Below are positions 1-5,730 of a stretch of 10,335 nucleotides of DNA, in pieces. Below the pieces are notes generated by a model, which had not been told where the DNA came from, did not search any database, and saw only the letters and a list, made by a program, of their open reading frames with translations. Where the stretch lies: positions 1 through 10,335 of the forward strand of contig JAPPMR010000485.1 in NCBI GenBank assembly GCA_028818995.1. Reading direction: 5' to 3'. Positions within the stretch are counted from its first letter, which is position 1. Each line of letters begins with the position of its first letter. The position numbers and the translations under genes were made by a program. Source of the stretch: Candidatus Poribacteria bacterium (GTDB lineage Bacteria > Poribacteria > WGA-4E > WGA-3G).

Positions 1-2
1 GT

Positions 3-233
<231 letters not shown>

Positions 234-274
234 AGAAAACGCCCCCTAATCACAACTTAATCCTCATAACACTT

Positions 275-1045
275 ATGAAACACACTGTATCAACAACAAA
301 CACGGTTATCATTTCATTTTTCATTTTCTGCTACACAGGCTGCGGTTTTCTTGACGACTACGAAGAATACGGGGGATCTCCGCACGAGGCATATATTCTA
401 TCCATATCTGATAGTAGACCCGCTGAAGTGACAATTGGCTGGATGTATATGGTCTTTGGCTGTGACAACGTCAGTGGGGCGACTGCCGAACGAAACAGTA
501 ATAACATCTACCTCACGATAAACGGAGAAGGATACACCGGTTCCGCGGACTGTGATGATGGATCAAGACAGATTTGGGGTAAAGTTACCGTAAAAAACTT
601 GGAAGTAGGCGAATACATAATTAAGGAGATCTACGATAACAGAGAATTAGGACGGTTTCGTATTGAACCGGACACGGGTTATATGTTTATTGCCTCCTAT
701 ACTCCGGTTTTTATGGTGGATCCAATAGACCTCAACAATGACGAACCAAAACGAAACACTTATCAAGTCAAAGTGAGGATGCATCTGGAAGGATACTACG
801 AAATCGGTTATGAACCTATCTTCAAAATAGACGTAGAACGCACGCAAGACGTTATCAATATTGAAGCATGGCAAGTTATCCCAAAGAAAAACGGCCAGAT
901 TATACTGGACCCTTCCGGCATAACAGCAGATCAACATGAAAGAAAGCACATAGACATAGACCTCGGCACATTCTCCACCGGATCCTATACAGCGATTATC
1001 AACGGCGTCGAATACACGTTTGAAGTGCTACCCGGCACCTACTAA
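275..1045 (+). CDS. Predicted lipoprotein with two similar beta-sandwich-like halves
   Basis: This gene encodes 256 residues. The N-terminus has a positive start (MKH), a hydrophobic stretch (about residues 11-20) and a lipobox-like YTGC with Cys23, so a lipidated envelope protein is predicted. I chose the ATG at 275. The same frame is open further upstream to 149, but that stretch overlaps the GMC gene and would bury the signal peptide 42 residues inside the protein. No clear Shine-Dalgarno precedes the ATG. The mature part is rich in beta-strand patterns. Two halves (about 52-130 and 187-252) both end in a LEVGEYII / FSTGSYTA-type strand, then a short turn and a final F-x-I/F-x-V strand, as in small Ig-like domains. 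Two cysteines in the first half (in FGCDN and SADCDD) could form a disulfide. I do not recognise the family. It follows the GMC gene by 41 bases and converges with the aldehyde dehydrogenase. Confidence 0.8.
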   Translation: MKHTVSTTNTVIISFFIFCYTGCGFLDDYEEYGGSPHEAYILSISDSRPAEVTIGWMYMVFGCDNVSGATAERNSNNIYLTINGEGYTGSADCDDGSRQIWGKVTVKNLEVGEYIIKEIYDNRELGRFRIEPDTGYMFIASYTPVFMVDPIDLNNDEPKRNTYQVKVRMHLEGYYEIGYEPIFKIDVERTQDVINIEAWQVIPKKNGQIILDPSGITADQHERKHIDIDLGTFSTGSYTAIINGVEYTFEVLPGTY

Positions 1046-1188
1046 CTTTATCCAATAAACCCCGCAGATACTTCACAGGAATCGCAAAATTCAGATTCTG
1101 ATCACCTCGCTATGCTTGTTCAAGACAGGGCCCCCACTGCGCGTCGCCATTGCCAATAGGGTTACCTGCCCACTGATAGACGGCTTTG
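1046..1188. other. Convergent intergenic region
   Basis: This 143-base gap lies between the 3' ends of the + strand lipoprotein and the - strand aldehyde dehydrogenase. I see no hairpin followed by a T-run good enough to call a bidirectional terminator. GAATC/GATTC arms near 1080-1100 form only a 5-bp stem. On the - strand, 1110-1193 is an open 28-codon stretch without a start codon. It is protein-like in composition but too short to call. Confidence 0.6.
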
Positions 1189-2622
1189 TTATTTCACACC
1201 GACCTGTCTTCGGAGCATTTTTCGGAGTCTATCGCTTTTCAGTGGTGGGATAAATCTATGTGTAAATCTCCGCAAGACCCCCTGTTCAACGACAGACTTC
1301 GGATTTGAAAACGCTTGATACCCGATGAATCCGCCTTTGTAGCGTCCCATACCGCTGTAACCGACACCCCCGAACCCCATTTCCTTATCTGCGTGCATCA
1401 AGAGATCGTTGACGGTTACCCCGCCACTTGAGGTTTGATGGATGATCTGGTCAATCTCGGTGCGATTGTTTCCAAAAACATAAAGTGCCAACGGCTTCTG
1501 CTTCTTGTTAAGGTAGTCAATCGCAGCGTCGAGATTCTCATAGGTGTAGATAGAAAGGATCGGACCAAAAATTTCATGCGTAGAGACCCTGAGATTATCG
1601 GCAGGATTGATCACGAGTGTCAACGGAATCTTACGTGTCGTTGCATCTGGCACGGCTTCATTCATCGGATTCGATTGAATCACACGACATCCCGCGGCTT
1701 TTGCCTCATCAATATAGCCTACGATTCGGTCATACGCCCGATGGTCAATGATAGACGTAAAATCGTCATTTTCTATAATCGAGGGGTATGCGGATTTGGC
1801 GCTTTCAAGGACGTTTTCGATAAATACCGCTAAATGCCTTTCTGGGAGCAGCACGTAGTCGCCAGAAATACAGACCTGGCCGCCGTTCATCAATCGGACC
1901 CTTTGTATTTTTTCAGCGACTTCGGGGATATTTGCGTCGTCTAAAATCAGACACGGGGATTTACCACCGAGTTCAAGGAGGACAGGGATGAGGTTATCTG
2001 CCGCCGCTCGCAAAATATGTTTACCTGTCTCAGAGCCACCGGTGAAAACAAACTTATCCCATGGCAACGCTGCAAAGACCCGTGAGACTTCAGTTCCGCC
2101 GATGACAACTGTGAGTTCTTCTGCCTGAAAGTATTCAGTAACCAGAGATTTTATCAGCGTCGCTGTCTGTGGTGTGCTTTCCGAAAGTTTCAGGATCACA
2201 CGATTGCCCGCAGCGAGCGCGTCAATCGCGGGGTCCAATGCCAGACTTACAGGTGCGTTAAACGGCGACATGATACCGACAACACCCAACGGTTCGTGGA
2301 CGATGTAGGCGCGTTGACCTGTGAGTGCCAACACCCCTGATGACTTTTTCTCTTTCTTCATCCACTTTTTCAAATGCCGTTTGACATATTTCGCATGAGA
2401 CAACGGAGAGAAAATATCGGCGAGAAAGATTAAATCTGGGTCTCGGTTACCAAAATCTGTTTGCAAGGCTTCGGTGACCTCTGCGATGTGGTTTTTACAC
2501 AGATCCTCTATTCTACTGAGCCGATCCATTCGGGTTTCATAGGATGGCGGTGTCGATGGCGAGTAAGCCATTTTCTGTTGATAAAAAAGTGTTTTTACGG
2601 TTTCAATGTCCATTTGGTTCAT
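1189..2622 (-). CDS. NAD(P)-dependent aldehyde dehydrogenase, class-3/coniferyl-aldehyde-dehydrogenase type
   Basis: This 477-residue protein oxidises an aldehyde to the carboxylic acid with NAD(P)+. All family landmarks are present: SPFNAP with the oxyanion Asn122; VILKLSE with Lys145 for cofactor binding; FTGGSETGK (193-201) in the Rossmann fold; LELGGKSP with the general base Glu217; GGQVC with the nucleophile Cys251; and HEIFGP with Glu350. The Glu-Cys spacing of 34 equals that of classical ALDHs. The short N-terminus and the basic, hydrophobic tail (FTHRFIPPLKSDRLRKMLRR) fit the class-3 group acting on fatty or aromatic aldehydes such as coniferyl aldehyde; the real substrate is unknown. 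The frame extends to a TTG at 2652, but an excellent GAGGAG lies between that codon and the ATG at 2622, so I chose 2622. It follows the K+ channel gene on the same strand after 125 bases. Confidence 0.95.
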   Translation of the reverse strand: MNQMDIETVKTLFYQQKMAYSPSTPPSYETRMDRLSRIEDLCKNHIAEVTEALQTDFGNRDPDLIFLADIFSPLSHAKYVKRHLKKWMKKEKKSSGVLALTGQRAYIVHEPLGVVGIMSPFNAPVSLALDPAIDALAAGNRVILKLSESTPQTATLIKSLVTEYFQAEELTVVIGGTEVSRVFAALPWDKFVFTGGSETGKHILRAAADNLIPVLLELGGKSPCLILDDANIPEVAEKIQRVRLMNGGQVCISGDYVLLPERHLAVFIENVLESAKSAYPSIIENDDFTSIIDHRAYDRIVGYIDEAKAAGCRVIQSNPMNEAVPDATTRKIPLTLVINPADNLRVSTHEIFGPILSIYTYENLDAAIDYLNKKQKPLALYVFGNNRTEIDQIIHQTSSGGVTVNDLLMHADKEMGFGGVGYSGMGRYKGGFIGYQAFSNPKSVVEQGVLRRFTHRFIPPLKSDRLRKMLRRQVGVK

Positions 2623-2628
2623 AAGGTT

Positions 2629-2634
2629 CTCCTC
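2629..2634 (-). promoter_or_regulatory. Ribosome binding site deciding the ALDH start
   Basis: On the - strand this reads GAGGAG, six bases before the ATG at 2622. It lies inside the possible ten-codon extension that would begin at TTG 2652, so it argues strongly for the shorter protein. Confidence 0.8.
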
Positions 2635-2747
2635 TGAGAAGTCATCGCTCAATCTTCGCGGATACGATCGTTAGCAGCTTGGCAAAACTCGCGAAGGCTG
2701 CGCATTGTCTCTTTGATCGTACGGCTATGAAAGTTTAGCGATTTCAA

Positions 2748-3767
2748 CTATCCTCGGTCTCCAGTGAGTTTGTGCAAAGTTTGTATCTCTTTCTGGTCGG
2801 CGATGAGTAGCAAAGCATCACCGGCTTGGAGTTTTTTCGTTCCGGGCGGATTATAGAAAAACTGATCCGCCTTATCCTGTATTGCGATGATAATTAATCC
2901 TGTTTTTTCTTGGATGTTGGCGGCTTTGAGCGTCATTCCGTCCAACTCGGACCCTGCTTGAATCCTGGATTGTGTGAATTGAGGCCCCTGCTGATTTTCT
3001 GTGATATTTTCTAATAAGCCGACGAGATGCGGTCGAAGGAGTCCCGCGGCGATGCGGAGTGCACCGATCCGGTCGGGTAATACAACCTCATCCGCACCGG
3101 CTGTGATGAGTTTTTCGGGTGAATTGTTTTCAACACCTTTAGAGATGATTTTCAGCCGCGGATTGATTTTTCTTGCGGAGATCACGACGTAGAGATTATC
3201 TTGGTCCCGACCAAGGCAGGTCATAAGTCCCTTCGCACGCTCAATGCCGGCGCGTATCAGTGATTCGTCCTCTGTCGCATCGGCATGGACACACAGAAAA
3301 TCGCGGGTCTCAGAAATCTGTCGGATACGTTCTTCTTCGCGTTCAATGATAACGAAATCGACGGCTGCCTGTCGCATTTCATCAAGCACATGCACACCGG
3401 TATCACCGAGTCCGCAAATCACATAATGGTTGGCTAACTTATCAAGAGTTCTTATCATCTTTTGGTGTTGAAAAAAACGGTTGAGTTGTCCTTGAATGAG
3501 GAAATTGGTTGCGATGGTAATGCTATAAGTGAACACGCCGAAACCGCCGATGAGTAGAAACAAGGTAAAGATGCGCCCTGTATCGCTCATACTGAGGTTC
3601 TCATACCCGACGGTTGTCAGTGTAATCACCGTCATATAGATTGCGTCGAGCAGATTCCATTTCTCTGCTGGATTATCTTTTTCGATAATCAGGTAGCCGA
3701 TCGTCCCTGTCAGGAGCAAACCGACAAGGAGGATCAAGGCGATGAGAACCTGGCGTTGATAGCTCAT
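2748..3767 (-). CDS. Two-helix potassium channel with RCK (TrkA-N/TrkA-C) domains, MthK-like
   Basis: This 339-residue inner-membrane K+ channel subunit would assemble as a tetramer gated by ligands on its cytoplasmic RCK domains. Order: TM1 (about 7-28); pore helix and filter TLTTVGYEN (49-57), with the K+ signature TVGY; TM2 (about 65-92); RCK_N from 113 with nucleotide-binding GLGDTG (119-124), an acidic residue ending strand 2 (about Glu142) and HADAT (161-165); then a TrkA-C domain (about 266-336) containing the GSELDGMTL and L-AGDALLLIAD signatures. Glu replaces the Gly that follows TVGY in KcsA and MthK. Many bacterial TrkA-N channels tolerate this. ATG 3767 gives a normal N-terminus, although the nearest SD-like AAAGG abuts the start. 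The frame stays open for 32 codons past the TAG, but TrkA-C is complete before it. Calcium, ATP/ADP and NAD are ligands known for the family; the one used here cannot be read from sequence. Confidence 0.95.
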   Translation of the reverse strand: MSYQRQVLIALILLVGLLLTGTIGYLIIEKDNPAEKWNLLDAIYMTVITLTTVGYENLSMSDTGRIFTLFLLIGGFGVFTYSITIATNFLIQGQLNRFFQHQKMIRTLDKLANHYVICGLGDTGVHVLDEMRQAAVDFVIIEREEERIRQISETRDFLCVHADATEDESLIRAGIERAKGLMTCLGRDQDNLYVVISARKINPRLKIISKGVENNSPEKLITAGADEVVLPDRIGALRIAAGLLRPHLVGLLENITENQQGPQFTQSRIQAGSELDGMTLKAANIQEKTGLIIIAIQDKADQFFYNPPGTKKLQAGDALLLIADQKEIQTLHKLTGDRG

Positions 3768-3797
3768 CCTTTAGTCAACTTTCAATAATTTTACAAA

Positions 3798-3812
3798 CGC
3801 CCCCGCAGGGCG
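3798..3812 (-). terminator. Weak hairpin between the coiled-coil lipoprotein and K+ channel genes
   Basis: Read on the - strand, a perfect 5-bp stem CGCCC/GGGCG with a 5-base loop follows the lipoprotein stop by 10 bases. It is followed by TTTG and an A/T-rich stretch. The T-tract is poor, so this is at best an attenuator. It may instead be a fragment of a dispersed GGGCGAGGTTT-type repeat. Confidence 0.25.
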
Positions 3813-3822
3813 AGGTTTAAAG

Positions 3823-4284
3823 CTACTTCCATATCAGCATTTTTTGGGTCGCATAAAAATCGGCAGCCAACTCTTTAACACGTTCGGTATGAACCTGAAT
3901 CATGAGGCGTACTCGCTTTCTCGCTTTCTTTTGTTGATTGGCAAGATCCTTGAGTATCTGGATATGTGCCTTCAAATCTTTTCTGCCTTCACCCGTCTGT
4001 GGGGCAAGGTGTTCGCGAAGGCGTTGTATCTCCTGACGATACATCTTGAGTTGCGTATCATGTTTTTCCGCGCTTTCCCGAAGCACGTCTATCTCGGCGT
4101 TCAGAGCTGTCGTCCGCTTGATGATCTTATCAAGACGGTTCTTTTCGTCGAGTGAAACCTCTGAATCCCCTACAGGGGCATCGGCGTGTGGAAGTTCTTT
4201 CGTCGTACACCCAAAAATCAAGAGACAAAGAAATAGCAAAAATAAAAACTGAAGTTTCGCGAGAACGCCCTGAACACGTAACAT
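3823..4284 (-). CDS. Coiled-coil lipoprotein with a sorting-domain-like C-terminal tail
   Basis: This gene encodes 153 residues. A basic N-terminus, a hydrophobic core (about 12-24) and lipobox IFGC with Cys26 predict a lipidated envelope protein. The residues after Cys (TTKE) have no Asp at +2, so by the E. coli rule it would not be retained in the inner membrane; whether that rule applies here is unknown. The mature part is highly charged and helical, with heptad-like coiled-coil segments at about 44-92 and 101-140, separated by a short Pro/Gly hinge (APQTGEG). AAGGAG lies 8 bases before the ATG, supporting this start. The protein ends DFYATQKMLIWK, which resembles the DFSATRKMLIVK end of the sorting domain in the metzincin-WD40 protein of this window, but the rest of that domain is absent. 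It is probably co-transcribed with the K+ channel gene, which starts 55 bases downstream. Function unknown; a periplasmic or envelope structural role is inferred only. Confidence 0.85.
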   Translation of the reverse strand: MLRVQGVLAKLQFLFLLFLCLLIFGCTTKELPHADAPVGDSEVSLDEKNRLDKIIKRTTALNAEIDVLRESAEKHDTQLKMYRQEIQRLREHLAPQTGEGRKDLKAHIQILKDLANQQKKARKRVRLMIQVHTERVKELAADFYATQKMLIWK

Positions 4285-4292
4285 TTTTTAGA

Positions 4293-4298
4293 CTCCTT
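4293..4298 (-). promoter_or_regulatory. Ribosome binding site of the coiled-coil lipoprotein gene
   Basis: On the - strand this reads AAGGAG, 8 bases ahead of the ATG at 4284. It fixes the start so that the signal peptide begins MLRV. No convincing promoter is visible in the roughly 75 bases further upstream. Confidence 0.7.
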
Positions 4299-4361
4299 CT
4301 GCGTTGGATTTCATTTGCGTATCAACTCAGGTCTTCAGTTGGCGATAGGTTTTTCTACTTC

Positions 4362-4418
4362 TCAGAACGGTTTTTCATCCGTTATGCGCCACGTGCCGTC
4401 ATCTTGCTTGGCTTTCAT
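4362..4418 (-). pseudogene. Out-of-frame C-terminal remnant of the upstream unknown gene, or an 18-codon ORF
   Basis: A short frame encodes MKAKQDDGTWRITDEKPF and a TGA. Its ATG overlaps the stop of the 118-residue gene as ATGA. The translation looks like the end of a real protein (a W-x-I strand followed by an acidic tail), and no ribosome binding site precedes it. A -1 shift in the A7 run at 4427-4433 would join it to the upstream protein as RKKIYKMKAKQDDG, giving 136 residues. I therefore read it as the displaced C-terminus of that gene. An independent, translationally coupled micro-ORF is the alternative. Confidence 0.45.
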
Positions 4419-4771
4419 TTTGTAAATTTTTTTCTAAATTTAGATATGATACCTTCCTTAGATGCTGTTTTGTTCTCTACATTCTTCCCCGTATTACATT
4501 CACTAAATGACCAATAACCTCTTTCAAAGTTGTTTGCCTCACTTTTTTCACGAAGAGATCTCAACGCATCATGTACAATTTGCTTTTCGTTTTCTGAGAG
4601 TTTTCTGATACCCATACAATGTTCTTGTTCTACAGTATTGATGATATGCCAAGTGGGTACACGGCTTTGTCCTGCAAATTCCGCGCGTATAATTTTTCTG
4701 GCTATTCCAATAGTTAAATACATTCCTAAAATTCCCTCCTTAATATCTGAATTTAACCGGTTTTCATTCAT
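4415..4771 (-). CDS. Hypothetical protein translationally coupled to the DUF4268 gene; 3' end possibly frameshifted
   Basis: This gene encodes 118 residues and I do not recognise the family. It is mixed alpha/beta and soluble, with no signal peptide or membrane helix. Notable stretches are RVPTWHIINTV (37-47) and a strongly amphipathic helix ENEKQIVHDALRSLREK (about 60-76). The start at 4771 overlaps the DUF4268 stop as ATGA, suggesting coupled translation, but its AAGGAG lies only 1 base away. A second in-frame ATG at 4723 has a strong AAGGAGG 11 bases upstream, and could be the true start (102 residues). The last residues (FRKKFTK) follow a run of seven A in the coding strand. A -1 shift there continues into a protein-like tail ending at 4362. 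Together with the upstream gene it appears to form a two-gene unit. Confidence 0.6.
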   Translation of the reverse strand: MNENRLNSDIKEGILGMYLTIGIARKIIRAEFAGQSRVPTWHIINTVEQEHCMGIRKLSENEKQIVHDALRSLREKSEANNFERGYWSFSECNTGKNVENKTASKEGIISKFRKKFTK

Positions 4772-5226
4772 TCTCCTTGTTCTTTGAAACGAGTGAGCCT
4801 CTTAATGTGTGGACGGAACACGTCATTGAGTCGTTCAAGTTTACTCGCGATCCATTCATGTTGATTCGACCAATCTTGTTCATCCCTGGGATCCATATCT
4901 ACTCTTTTCAAGGATATGTGTGATTCCTGTTTCCATTCTAAGAACCACCATTGAAGGGGTTCACCAAATTCTTCTTCAATTTCTGCTTGTTGCGCCTTCA
5001 ATGAGTGGAAGTAAAGTTTTGCAGTTTTTTCCATGACAAACGCAACAGTGATTTCAGTGCTGGGTTTGATGACCTGCCTTGCTCTCACGACGCACCCAGT
5101 GCCTATTCTAAAATATATATGGTGCATCTCTTTAGACGTTGGCATTGGAGAGTGGAGTTGGCTCCCTCGTCGCTTCAAGTAGTCGCAAAATTCAGTCCAG
5201 TATTTTATATTCTGTGTTTTACGCAT
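4768..5226 (-). CDS. Stand-alone DUF4268 domain protein
   Basis: These 152 residues correspond almost entirely to the DUF4268 domain (recognised from memory). The family pattern is visible in order: an aromatic opening YWTEFCDYLKRRGS (9-22), a FRIGTG strand (39-44), an ITVAFVMEK strand (59-67), a helix ending IEEEFGEPLQWWFL (83-96), the ISLKR strand (104-108), and the closing EQDWSNQHEWIASKLERL...VFRP (116-139). Known family members occur alone or at the C-terminus of larger proteins, some with nuclease-like domains; the molecular function is undescribed. GGAGG lies 5 bases before the ATG, so the start is well supported. A candidate promoter with an inverted repeat lies just upstream, and the stop overlaps the next gene by ATGA. 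A link to DNA metabolism or defence is inference only. Confidence 0.85.
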   Translation of the reverse strand: MRKTQNIKYWTEFCDYLKRRGSQLHSPMPTSKEMHHIYFRIGTGCVVRARQVIKPSTEITVAFVMEKTAKLYFHSLKAQQAEIEEEFGEPLQWWFLEWKQESHISLKRVDMDPRDEQDWSNQHEWIASKLERLNDVFRPHIKRLTRFKEQGE

Positions 5227-5231
5227 TTTCG

Positions 5232-5236
5232 CCTCC
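5232..5236 (-). promoter_or_regulatory. Ribosome binding site of the DUF4268 gene
   Basis: On the - strand this reads GGAGG, followed by CGAAA and ATG. The 5-base spacing is near ideal and is among the strongest start signals in the window. Confidence 0.75.
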
Positions 5237-5245
5237 GTTTTTATG

Positions 5246-5273
5246 TGTATAGGGATATACTGAGCCCTATCAA
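5246..5273 (-). promoter_or_regulatory. Candidate promoter with embedded inverted repeat upstream of DUF4268
   Basis: On the - strand a -35-like TTGATA (5268-5273) is followed after 16 bases by a -10-like TATACA (5246-5251), about 20 bases before the DUF4268 start codon. A perfect 6-bp inverted repeat ATAGGG/CCCTAT (arms 5249-5254 and 5265-5270, 10-base spacer) overlaps both elements. That placement suits an operator bound by a dimeric repressor. The promoter matches are partial, and the repeat is short enough to occur by chance. Confidence 0.35.
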
Positions 5274-5331
5274 TACAAGCAATGTCGTGTAAAAGAAGAC
5301 TTCACACAAGACTCGGCAAAGCGGGTGATTC

Positions 5332-5349
5332 GTTTTCAGGCTCGAAAAC
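5332..5349. other. Short inverted repeat in the 172-base gap between the small lipoprotein and DUF4268 genes
   Basis: GTTTTC and GAAAAC (5332-5337 and 5344-5349) form a 6-bp stem with a 6-base loop, about 50 bases past the end of the frameshifted lipoprotein gene. No T-run follows on the - strand, so it is a poor terminator. Apart from this and the promoter element near 5260, I see nothing functional in 5227-5398. Confidence 0.25.
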
Positions 5350-5398
5350 ACGGTGCAAAATGCCGAAAAGAATGTTGTCGTCAGCAGGCAAATATTCT

Positions 5399-5705
5399 CT
5401 ATTTCAATGGGGTAATATAGATTACTCCTTTAGCCTCGTTGGAATCAGAAAAAACCAATCTGTTGTCAAAGATATAGAGGTTAAATTTCTCATTTAGTAA
5501 CAACCTCTGGTTCACCGAAGCGGTTTTTAATTTGTCGCATACTTACATCTGCCCAATAACGATAAATAGTTCTTTCTTCTATGAATATCTGTTCCGGTGA
5601 ACCGAATTCTTTTATCATTGATTCCAGATGCACAGATTTCGTTGAGGCACATCCGAAAGCGAATATGAAAATAGCAAGAAATCCACAATTACAAATATTT
5701 TTCAT
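5399..5705 (-). pseudogene. Small lipoprotein gene interrupted by a +1 frameshift
   Basis: The intact frame (5490-5705) gives 71 residues: a signal peptide with lipobox AFGC (Cys19), then FGSPEQI, a YRYWAD motif, and RFGEPEVVTK before TGA at 5490-5492. Skipping one base at that TGA (T, then GAG AAA) continues in the next frame through KFNLYIFDNRLVFSDS to TAG at 5399-5401. That makes a smooth 101-residue protein. The FG-x-P-E motif followed by a Y-x-F-x-x-x-x-V strand recalls BamE/OmlA-like small outer-membrane lipoproteins, though I cannot confirm the family. A GAGGGGG lies 10 bases before the ATG. The gene follows the metzincin-WD40 gene by 25 bases, probably in one transcript. A one-base insertion (real or from sequencing) is the simplest explanation; +1 recoding at UGA, as in prfB, is possible. 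Confidence 0.65.
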
Positions 5706-5730
5706 GTTGGTAAAGCCCCCTCTTTTGATA

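Noticed and set aside
1110..1193. Protein-like 28-codon open stretch on the - strand after the ALDH gene
   Set aside because: It has no start codon and no ribosome binding site, and it is short enough to be chance. No known C-terminus was recognised.
1435..1833. 132-codon + strand frame inside the ALDH gene
   Set aside because: It is opposite a clear full-length enzyme gene with all catalytic motifs. Its translation is Cys/Arg-rich and resembles nothing.
2623..2652. TTG start extending ALDH by ten residues
   Set aside because: A strong GAGGAG sits between the TTG and the ATG at 2622, and the shorter N-terminus suits the class-3 family.
3844..4517. Overlapping + strand frames opposite the coiled-coil lipoprotein and unknown gene
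   Set aside because: They lie antisense to genes with good ribosome binding sites and a convincing lipobox, and they show no domain signal of their own.
5282..5497. 71-codon + strand frame in the gap between the small lipoprotein and DUF4268
   Set aside because: It is basic, low-complexity in pattern and without a clear Shine-Dalgarno. It runs antisense to the frameshifted lipoprotein extension, which reads far more like a protein.
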